Of a DNA stretch of 6,273 nucleotides, positions 1 to 5,314 are shown one piece after another. Position numbers and translations under genes: made by a program. This stretch comes from Tannerella sp. (GTDB lineage: Bacteria; Bacteroidota; Bacteroidia; Bacteroidales; Tannerellaceae). How positions within the stretch are numbered: position 1 is the first letter of the stretch; each line of letters opens with the position of its first letter. The notes under the pieces are model-generated. The model saw only the letters and a list, made by a program, of their open reading frames with translations. It made no database searches and was not told where the DNA came from. The DNA lies in NCBI GenBank assembly GCA_031263835.1, contig JAISEZ010000140.1:1-6273 (forward strand), written 5' to 3'.

Positions 1-546
1 GCCGACCTGCTGAAACAGGGCGCTTCGACTCTACACCTCGAAAAAAGCGGCCGTACGGCGGCGGACTATCTGCTGGCCGGCTACCTGAAATATCAGCGGC
101 ACAGACAGGCACAGCTGGCCGATGAAAAAACATTCATTCAATACTGGAGCCGGGTACGCCCGCAGACGCTGACGTATGAATGCGAGAACCGTCTTTTCCA
201 CGTCGATTCCCACAGCATGCTGTTTTTCCTCCTCCTGCTGATGCGCAACACGGCCGACAGCCAGCCGCGACAGTACAGCCGCAACGACGACGACATCGTG
301 CTCCAGACCAACATCGGCGCATTCTGTATGGAAGAACTCGAACGCTTCGCCGCCCTGATGCCCGACGAGATACTGCCTCCCTACCGCAAGAAACGGACGT
401 ATATCAACGGCGTCATGGCGCTGCACGAGGAAAAAAAGGATTCGCCCTACTGCAAAAAAGCCTTTGTACGCGCCGAACGCGGCTGGTATGTTCTGAATCC
501 GGTGATAATATGGGGATACGCTCCCGTTTCGGAAGAGCCGTCATGA
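1..546 (+). CDS. C-terminal part of an ankyrin-like protein of unknown function (5' end outside window)
   Basis: The frame is open from the first base to a TGA at 544-546, giving 181 residues with no obligatory start inside the window, so the gene begins upstream. Residues about 3-24 (LLKQGAS...GRTAADYLL) have the pattern of the end of one ankyrin repeat and the start of another: a helix ending in LL-x-x-GA, then a G-x-T-A-x-x-x-L turn and helix. Ankyrin repeats are protein-binding scaffolds. The remaining 155 residues match no family I recognise. They are charged and contain a short hydrophobic stretch near residues 71-81 (SMLFFLLLLMR), too short and too near charged residues to be a confident membrane segment. 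Internal ATGs at 217 and 241 are poor starts because the upstream frame is coding-like. The gene converges on the merR/M23 unit. The ankyrin assignment rests on one partial repeat. Confidence 0.75.
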   Translation, partial: ADLLKQGASTLHLEKSGRTAADYLLAGYLKYQRHRQAQLADEKTFIQYWSRVRPQTLTYECENRLFHVDSHSMLFFLLLLMRNTADSQPRQYSRNDDDIVLQTNIGAFCMEELERFAALMPDEILPPYRKKRTYINGVMALHEEKKDSPYCKKAFVRAERGWYVLNPVIIWGYAPVSEEPS

Positions 547-596
547 GCGCACGCAGAATGACGCAGATAAATTCCTGTCAGCGATCCCCGTTTTCA

Positions 597-677
597 AGAC
601 GCGAAGCATCGCGTCTCTACCCCGGGCTGCGCCTGCGGCCTGCACGGGGTTATCCAAATCCGACGCCTTCCGGCGTC
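597..677. repeat. Cluster of three consecutive hairpins, REP-like element
   Basis: Three inverted repeats follow one another downstream of the stop at 546. The first has an 8-bp perfect stem AGACGCGA/TCGCGTCT (597-604 and 609-616, loop AGCA). The second has a 6-bp stem ACCCCG/CGGGGT (619-624 and 645-650) around a 20-base GC-rich loop. The third has a 6-bp stem GACGCC/GGCGTC (662-667 and 672-677, loop TTCC). None is followed by a T-run on either strand, so classical intrinsic terminators are unlikely. The compact series of GC-rich palindromes in a convergent intergenic region resembles dispersed REP or MITE-type elements. No transposase is nearby. Confidence 0.6.
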
Positions 678-783
678 AACCTGCAGTGCACAAAAAGCGC
701 TGTGTAACATCAGTTATGAATTAACGTGCGTGCGGTTTTTTTCCCCGCGAAAAGAGGTTTTCTCTCCCTGCGAACAGGGCCTT

Positions 784-1068
784 CCCCGACGGGGGAAAAG
801 TTTTTCCCGATCGGGAGAAGGTCTGTCCCGATGGGGAAAAGGTCTGTCCCGACGGGGAGAGAGTCTGTCCCGATGGGGAAAAGGTCTGTTCCGATGGGGA
901 GAGAGTCTGTCCCGATGGGGAAAAGGTCTGTCCCGATGGGGAAAAAGTCTCTCCCGATGGGGAAAAAGTTTTTCCCGATGGGGAGAGAGTCTGTCCCGAT
1001 AGGGAAAAGGTCTCTCCCGATGGGGAAAAAGTTTTTCCCTATCGGGAAAAAGGCTTTCCCTGCGGAAG
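784..1068. repeat. 21-bp tandem repeat array, about 14 copies, palindromic core
   Basis: Units begin in perfect 21-bp register at 784, 805, 826, 847, 868, 889, 910, 931, 952, 973, 994, 1015, 1036 and 1057. Each has a 12-bp core, consensus TCCCGATGGGGA, and a 9-bp spacer. The core is dyad-like (TCCC/GGGA arms). The copy at 805-816 is a perfect palindrome, TCCCGATCGGGA, and the copy at 1036 lies in an 8-bp stem (1032-1039 with 1044-1051). Spacers are mostly AAAGGTCTG, GAGAGTCTG or AAAAGTTTT. End copies are degenerate, and related imperfect palindromes flank the array (about 765-780 and 1074-1088). Because 21 is a multiple of three and the unit contains no stop, reading frames stay open on both strands. 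I regard those as by-products and not as genes. Confidence 0.9.
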
Positions 1069-1073
1069 AGCGT

Positions 1074-1088
1074 TTCCTGCGGCAGGAA
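1074..1088. repeat. Small inverted repeat at the array edge
   Basis: TTCCTG (1074-1079) pairs with CAGGAA (1083-1088) across a 3-base loop. It lies just beyond the last in-register 21-bp unit and looks like a diverged relative of the array core. Neither strand has a T-run after it, so it is a weak terminator candidate for the leftward merR transcript. Confidence 0.45.
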
Positions 1089-1107
1089 GACACCCTGTCA
1101 ACCGCTC

Positions 1108-1135
1108 ATCACTAATCACTAATCACTAATCACTA
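1108..1135. repeat. Four perfect tandem copies of a 7-bp repeat (ATCACTA)
   Basis: ATCACTA occurs four times without a mismatch at 1108, 1115, 1122 and 1129. On the minus strand the unit reads TAGTGAT, and the first copy supplies the TAG stop codon of merR (1133-1135), immediately followed by TGA. Since 7 is not a multiple of three, successive copies put stop codons in all three frames downstream of merR. Confidence 0.95.
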
Positions 1136-1462
1136 ATTCGTGTGCCGGTTGAATGCTTCGGCGATGGAGACAAGTTCGGCCCGCACCTGTTTCAGGCGGC
1201 TCAGCATCTCTGCCCGGTCAGCGACCGCGTTTTTATTCGCCAGCTCGTTCCTGACGCCTTCCAGCGTCATGCCTTTCTCCTTCAGCAGGTGATGTATCCA
1301 TTCGACCAGTTGAAGGTCTTTCTCCGAGTAAAAGCGCGTACCTTTTTTGTTTCTCCGGGGCGCGAGTTCGTGAAACTCCTTTTCCCAGTAGCGCAGGGTG
1401 GATTCGTTCACACCGTAACGCTGCGCCGCCTCCCTGATTGAATAATACTGTTTCTTTTCCAT
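1133..1462 (-). CDS. Short MerR-family transcriptional regulator
   Basis: A 109-residue protein predicted to bind DNA as a dimer. Residues 8-30 (SIREAAQRYGVNESTLRYWEKEF) are the MerR helix-turn-helix with the typical S-T-L-R-Y-W-E signature, and residues about 38-53 (RRNKKG-TRFYSEKDL) form the wing followed by the next helix. Residues about 54-75 continue the conserved region (IHHLLKEKGMTLEGVRNEL). The tail after residue 80 is charged and helical, long enough for a dimer coiled coil but with no effector domain and no cysteines for metal binding. The chosen ATG (1460-1462) is preferred over a TTG two codons upstream (1466-1468). It lies downstream of the M23 peptidase gene on the same strand with a 114-bp repeat-filled gap, probably in one transcript. 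This pairing is familiar from Bacteroidales genomes. The target genes are unknown; its own operon promoter is a candidate. Confidence 0.9.
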   Translation of the reverse strand: MEKKQYYSIREAAQRYGVNESTLRYWEKEFHELAPRRNKKGTRFYSEKDLQLVEWIHHLLKEKGMTLEGVRNELANKNAVADRAEMLSRLKQVRAELVSIAEAFNRHTN

Positions 1463-1463
1463 C

Positions 1464-1527
1464 TTCAAAGGTTCAATGATTCAAAGATTCAATCATTCAA
1501 TCATTCAATGATTCGATGATTCGGGGA
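1464..1527. repeat. 8-bp tandem repeats (TTCAATGA-type), eight units
   Basis: Eight 8-bp units start in register at 1464, 1472, 1480, 1488, 1496, 1504, 1512 and 1520. They read TTCAAAGG, TTCAATGA, TTCAAAGA, TTCAATCA, TTCAATCA, TTCAATGA, TTCGATGA and TTCGGGGA. The array is directly upstream of the merR ATG, and its first unit overlaps the region where a ribosome would bind. Confidence 0.9.
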
Positions 1528-1565
1528 AATCTCCGTCACAGCCCTTGAATCTTTGAATCATTGAA
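1472..1565 (-). promoter_or_regulatory. Perfect 21-bp inverted repeat in the M23-merR spacer, possible translational control hairpin
   Basis: Bases 1472-1492 are the exact reverse complement of 1545-1565, separated by 52 bases. The right arm is built from units TTGAATCT, TTGAATCA and TTGAATCA (1545-1568), inverted copies of the 8-bp repeats next to merR. In the leftward M23-merR transcript the two arms could form a 21-bp stem whose end is nine bases before the merR start codon. The inner repeat copies allow several alternative, shifted pairings. The pairing is seen in the sequence. A role in limiting merR translation or in mRNA processing is inference. Confidence 0.6.
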
Positions 1566-1576
1566 TCATTGAATTC
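1545..1576. repeat. Inverted 8-bp repeat array (TTGAATCA-type), four units
   Basis: Four in-register units at 1545, 1553, 1561 and 1569 read TTGAATCT, TTGAATCA, TTGAATCA and TTGAATTC. The array ends at the base before the M23 stop codon (minus-strand TAG at 1577-1579). It is the opposite orientation of the array at 1464-1527. Confidence 0.9.
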
Positions 1577-2560
1577 CTAATCCATGACCTGTCCGTGGTT
1601 TTCGGCCAGTTGAATCATACGGTCGTATTCTTCAGGCCCCAAATCCATGTAATAATATTTGGCCGGATTGTCCGGACGGTTGCGCAGCAAGACTTCGTAA
1701 TGCAGATGCGACCCCGTTGACTTGCCCGTGTTGCCCACTTTGCCGATTACTTCGCCGCGCGTCACCTTCTGTCCCACCTGCACCAGAATTTTCGACTGGT
1801 GGGCATACAGCGTCTTGAAATCAAAACCGTGGTCGATGACGGTGCAGTTCCCGTAGGCCTGTTTCCAGCCCGCGTAAATCACCGTCCCGTTGCCCGTAGC
1901 GTAAATGTCCGTCCCGACAGGCGCCGAAAAATCCATCCCCGAATGAAAGCGCAGCGTGTGGTAAATCGGGTCGATGCGCATGCCGTAGCCGGAGGCCATG
2001 TGTTTCAGATGCTTGTTGGAGACGGGCTGGATGGCCGGCACGCACTGGCTGCGCCTGTCCAGGTCCTTGCCCATGGAGAAAAGCTCTTCCAGGGAATTGG
2101 ACTGGATATACAGCTGCTTCGACAGCATGTCCGTCTTTTTGGCCGTCTCTATCACCAGTTCCGAATTGGAGAGATTCATCAGGTGAGCGTACCGGTTGGC
2201 GCCTCCAAAGCCCGATTTCCGCACGGACTCGGGAATGCTGCGCGCCTGAAAGATGACGCGGTACAGGTTTTCGTCGCGCTGCTGGATGTCTTCCAGAACG
2301 CTCAGGGCTTCGTCGAGCCGGCGCGAAAGAATGTCATACTGCGTCTGCAACAGGTTATTTTCCTTTTCCATCAGTATCTCCACCGGCGAACGGAAATAAT
2401 ACATGCAGATGAAAAAAACAGCCGCTCCGATAAGGACGCCTGAACTCAAATGCTTCAAAACGGCGAAAAAACGGTCTTTCGCCGAAGGATATACACGCTC
2501 GTACGCAAGCGTATTCGGGTTGTATAAGTAATATACTTTCCGCGTTTTAAATAATCCCAT
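1577..2560 (-). CDS. Membrane-anchored M23-family (LytM-type) metallopeptidase
   Basis: A 327-residue protein predicted to cut peptide cross-links of peptidoglycan, or to regulate such cutting, in the periplasm. From the N-terminus it has a short cytoplasmic segment (MGLFKTRKVYYLYNP...), one membrane segment at about residues 39-56 (LSSGVLIGAAVFFICMYYF), and a coiled-coil-like stretch at about 61-95. A C-terminal M23 domain occupies about 185-300. The zinc motifs are intact: H206-x3-D210 (FHSGMDF) and H285-x-H287 (SHLHYE), with the accessory histidine H254 (LYAH). The enzyme is therefore expected to be active, unlike degenerate LytM activators. The ATG at 2558-2560 is chosen over a TTG ten codons upstream (2588-2590), because that TTG lies inside the predicted -7 promoter element. 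It is the first gene of the leftward unit with merR and diverges from alaS. Confidence 0.93.
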   Translation of the reverse strand: MGLFKTRKVYYLYNPNTLAYERVYPSAKDRFFAVLKHLSSGVLIGAAVFFICMYYFRSPVEILMEKENNLLQTQYDILSRRLDEALSVLEDIQQRDENLYRVIFQARSIPESVRKSGFGGANRYAHLMNLSNSELVIETAKKTDMLSKQLYIQSNSLEELFSMGKDLDRRSQCVPAIQPVSNKHLKHMASGYGMRIDPIYHTLRFHSGMDFSAPVGTDIYATGNGTVIYAGWKQAYGNCTVIDHGFDFKTLYAHQSKILVQVGQKVTRGEVIGKVGNTGKSTGSHLHYEVLLRNRPDNPAKYYYMDLGPEEYDRMIQLAENHGQVMD

Positions 2561-2583
2561 TTGCGTAATTCTATCAAAAGTCG

Positions 2584-2614
2584 ATTGCAAATATAATTAT
2601 TTGCCGTACTTTTG
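2584..2614 (+). promoter_or_regulatory. Bacteroides-type promoter for alaS(-aroB)
   Basis: ATTG (2584-2587, one mismatch to the -33 TTTG) is followed after 19 bases by TACTTTTG (2607-2614), a full match to TAnnTTTG. Transcription should start near 2620 with a leader of about 45 bases before the alaS ATG. The element overlaps almost completely with the leftward promoter. Confidence 0.7.
2587..2604. promoter_or_regulatory. Dyad within the divergent promoters, possible operator
   Basis: GCAAATA (2587-2593) and TATTTGC (2598-2604) form a perfect 7-bp inverted repeat around TAAT. The dyad lies in the 19-bp spacer of the rightward promoter and overlaps the -7 element of the leftward one. MerR-family proteins typically bind dyads in the spacer between promoter elements, so the nearby merR product is a candidate ligand. 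A second, shorter palindrome TTTTGCAAAA is at 2610-2619. The symmetry may partly result from two overlapping TTTG-rich promoters. Confidence 0.4.
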
Positions 2615-2618
2615 CAAA
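2588..2618 (-). promoter_or_regulatory. Bacteroides-type promoter for M23 peptidase-merR
   Basis: On the minus strand a -33 element TTTG (plus-strand 2615-2618) is followed after exactly 19 bases by TATATTTG (2588-2595), a full match to the Bacteroides -7 consensus TAnnTTTG. Transcription should start near 2581, leaving a leader of about 20 bases before the ATG at 2560. Confidence 0.75.
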
Positions 2619-2665
2619 ATCTTTTTCACGTTTTTAACAGGGAGTCAATACGTACATTATATATT

Positions 2666-5287
2666 ATGTTATCAGCAAAGGAAATTCGCGAATCGTTCAA
2701 AACGTTTTTCGCTTCGAAGGGGCACCGCATTGTGCCTTCGGCCCCGATGGTGGTGAAGGGCGACCCCACGCTCATGTTCACCAATGCAGGCATGAACCAG
2801 TTCAAGGACATTATTCTGGGAAATGTACCCGTCAGTCATCCGCGCGTGGCGGACTCGCAGAAATGCCTGCGCGTGAGCGGCAAGCACAACGACCTCGAGG
2901 AAGTCGGGCACGACACGTATCATCACACGATGTTCGAAATGCTCGGCAACTGGTCGTTCGGCGACTATTTCAAGCAGGAAGCCATTCAGTGGGCCTGGGA
3001 ATATCTGGTGGATACGCTGCATCTCGCTCCCGCCCGGCTCTACGCCACGGTCTTTGAGGGCAGTCCGGCCGAAAATCTGGCGCGCGACGAAGAAGCCGCC
3101 GGCTACTGGGCGCGCTATCTGCCCTCCGGCCAAATCCTGAACGGCAACCGCCATGACAATTTCTGGGAAATGGGCGACACGGGGCCGTGCGGGCCATGTT
3201 CGGAAATCCACATCGACCTCCGTCCCGACGCCGAACGTGCCGCGACGCCGGGCGCCTCGCTGGTAAACCGGGACCATCCGCAGGTGATTGAAATCTGGAA
3301 CCTCGTTTTCATGCAGTACAACCGCAAGGCCGACGGCTCGCTCGAACCGCTGCCCGCGCAGGTGATTGACACCGGCATGGGTTTCGAGCGCCTGTGCATG
3401 GCGTTGCAGGGAAAAACGTCGAACTACGATACCGACGTCTTCCAGCCCCTCATTCAGGCCATCGCGCGGATGACCGGCACCCCCTGCGGCGCGGACAGCC
3501 GGAAGGATGTCGCCATGCGCGTCATCGCCGACCATATCCGCACCATCGCCTTCTCAATCACCGACGGCCAGTTGCCCTCCAATGCCAGGGCCGGCTACGT
3601 GATTCGCCGCATCCTTCGCCGCGCCGTGCGCTACGGCTACACGTTCCTCGACCGCCGGGAGGCGTTCATGTACAGGCTCCTGCCGACGCTGATTGAGACC
3701 ATGGGCGACGCCTATCCCGAACTGATTGCGCAGCAGACGCTCATCGGCAAGGTGATGAAGGAAGAGGAAGACTCGTTCCTGCACACGCTGGAGACGGGTA
3801 TCCGCCTGCTGGACAGGAAAACGGAAGAGGCGCGCGCCGCCGGAAACCGTATCCTCAGCGGTGCGGACGCATTTGCGCTGTATGATACCTACGGTTTCCC
3901 GCTGGACCTGACGGAACTTATCCTGCGCGAGAACGGCATGGAGGTCGATTTGGACGGGTTTCAGCGTGAGATGCGGAAACAGAAGGAACGCGCCCGGAAT
4001 GCGGCCGCCGTGGAGACGGGCGACTGGGTGACGCTGAAAAGCGGCGAGACGCAGTTTGTCGGCTACGACGTGTTTGAGTGTGACACGGAGATTCTGCGTT
4101 ACCGTAAAATCAGGCAGAAAAACAGGGAACTCTATCAGCTTGTGCTGAACCGGACGCCGTTCTATGCCGAGATGGGCGGGCAGGTAGGTGACTGCGGCCG
4201 GCTGCTGTCGGAGAGCGGGGCAATTGATATCCTCGACACCCGGCGCGAAAACAACCTCCCGGTGCACCTGACCGAGCGTCTTCCGGACGATGTGACGGCC
4301 CCGTTCACGGCGCAGATTGACGTTGGCAAGCGCATCCGCTGCGAGTGCAACCACACGGGTACTCACCTGCTGCACCAGGCCCTGCGCGAGGTGCTCGGTA
4401 CGCACGTCGAACAGAAAGGGTCGTATGTCTCGCCCGACATCCTGCGTTTCGACTTCTCCCACTTTCAGAAAGTGACGAACGAAGAACTGCGGCAGGTCGA
4501 ACGTCTGGTCAACGGACGTATCCGCGCCGACACGCCGATTGACGAATACCGCAGCATCCCGATTGCCCGTGCCCGCGAGATGGGTGCGATGGCCCTGTTC
4601 GGCGAAAAATACGGCGACGAAGTGCGGGTAGTCAAGTTCGGCGCTTCCGTAGAGTTATGCGGCGGAACGCATATCCCCTCGACCGGTCAAATCGGTATGC
4701 TCTGCATCGTGAACGAAAGCTCGATTGCCGCCGGCGTACGGCGTATCGAAGCTGTTACGGCCGGGGGCGCCGAGAATTACCTGTACGGCCTGCAGGATAC
4801 CCTCCGCGAGCTGTACGCGCTGATGAATCACGTGCCCAATCTGGCGCAAACCATCCGCAAGGCCATCGAGGAAAACGCCGAACTGAAAAAGCAGTTGACC
4901 GTTTACATGAAGAAACAGACGGCGCTGCTGAAGGCGAAACTGCTGGAGAAGGCCGAGGAGCATAATGGCGTAAAAGTAATCCGTTATCGCGGCGAGGGGA
5001 ATACGGATATACTCAAAGACCTGGCTTTTCAGGTGAAGAGCGAGATTCCGGGGAAGATTTGTTTCGTAGCCGGCATCGAAGACGGCGGGAAATGCCTGCT
5101 GATGGTCATGCTGAGTGAAGAACTGGTGGCCGGCGGACTGAGCGCCTCCGAACTGGTGAAGGCCGCTGCCGGACACATACAGGGCGGCGGCGGCGGTCAA
5201 CCGCATTTCGCCGTAGCCGGCGGCAAACGTTCGGACGGGCTGAACGCCGCCATCGAAACCGTGCTGGAGAAGGCCGGACTGAAATAA
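2666..5287 (+). CDS. alaS: Alanyl-tRNA synthetase
   Basis: An 873-residue, full-length cytoplasmic class II synthetase that joins alanine to tRNA-Ala and hydrolyses mischarged Ser- or Gly-tRNA-Ala. The catalytic domain (about 1-240) contains R69 and K73 in [18 protein letters not shown], the block [17 protein letters not shown] (86-102) and motif 3 GMGFERL (237-243). The tRNA-recognition region follows (about 245-450). The editing domain (about 550-710) keeps the zinc site H563-T-G-T-H567 and C665-G-G-T-H669. The C-terminal C-Ala domain has the glycine-rich [14 protein letters not shown] from 840. All key residues are present. The ATG at 2666 is chosen because the N-terminus [11 protein letters not shown] then matches the family. 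A TTG at 2612 in the same frame falls inside the -7 promoter element and would precede the predicted transcription start. The gene is divergent from the M23 peptidase, with aroB 27 bp downstream. Confidence 0.98.
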   Translation: MLSAKEIRESFKTFFASKGHRIVPSAPMVVKGDPTLMFTNAGMNQFKDIILGNVPVSHPRVADSQKCLRVSGKHNDLEEVGHDTYHHTMFEMLGNWSFGDYFKQEAIQWAWEYLVDTLHLAPARLYATVFEGSPAENLARDEEAAGYWARYLPSGQILNGNRHDNFWEMGDTGPCGPCSEIHIDLRPDAERAATPGASLVNRDHPQVIEIWNLVFMQYNRKADGSLEPLPAQVIDTGMGFERLCMALQGKTSNYDTDVFQPLIQAIARMTGTPCGADSRKDVAMRVIADHIRTIAFSITDGQLPSNARAGYVIRRILRRAVRYGYTFLDRREAFMYRLLPTLIETMGDAYPELIAQQTLIGKVMKEEEDSFLHTLETGIRLLDRKTEEARAAGNRILSGADAFALYDTYGFPLDLTELILRENGMEVDLDGFQREMRKQKERARNAAAVETGDWVTLKSGETQFVGYDVFECDTEILRYRKIRQKNRELYQLVLNRTPFYAEMGGQVGDCGRLLSESGAIDILDTRRENNLPVHLTERLPDDVTAPFTAQIDVGKRIRCECNHTGTHLLHQALREVLGTHVEQKGSYVSPDILRFDFSHFQKVTNEELRQVERLVNGRIRADTPIDEYRSIPIARAREMGAMALFGEKYGDEVRVVKFGASVELCGGTHIPSTGQIGMLCIVNESSIAAGVRRIEAVTAGGAENYLYGLQDTLRELYALMNHVPNLAQTIRKAIEENAELKKQLTVYMKKQTALLKAKLLEKAEEHNGVKVIRYRGEGNTDILKDLAFQVKSEIPGKICFVAGIEDGGKCLLMVMLSEELVAGGLSASELVKAAAGHIQGGGGGQPHFAVAGGKRSDGLNAAIETVLEKAGLK

Positions 5288-5314
5288 AATTACGGTACAC
5301 CAAAACAGATTCCT

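Noticed and set aside
597..616. Intrinsic terminator for the ankyrin-like gene
   Set aside because: The stem is good but no T-run follows on the plus strand (CTACC) or the minus strand (TGAAAAC).
180..707. Rightward frame overlapping the end of the ankyrin-like gene and the hairpin cluster
   Set aside because: It is shifted relative to the coding frame, rich in Arg and Pro as shadow frames are, and runs through the hairpins.
784..1068. CRISPR array
   Set aside because: The units are continuous 21-bp repeats without unique spacers; the 9-bp variable parts are too short and too similar, and no cas genes are present.
1799..2443. Rightward 214-residue frame opposite the M23 peptidase
   Set aside because: It is the complement of intact, well-recognised coding sequence and has no own motifs.
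2612..2665. N-terminal extension of AlaRS from TTG 2612
   Set aside because: The TTG is part of the -7 promoter element and the extension is not typical of the family; ATG 2666 gives the expected N-terminus.
2620..2665. Riboswitch or T-box leader for alaS
   Set aside because: The predicted leader is only about 45 bases, AT-rich and without a stable stem; T-boxes are not expected in Bacteroidota.
2672..4462. Two long open frames antisense to alaS (2672-3535 and 3554-4462, 287 and 302 residues)
   Set aside because: They lie opposite a fully conserved alaS, have no family features, and are expected by chance opposite GC-rich codons.
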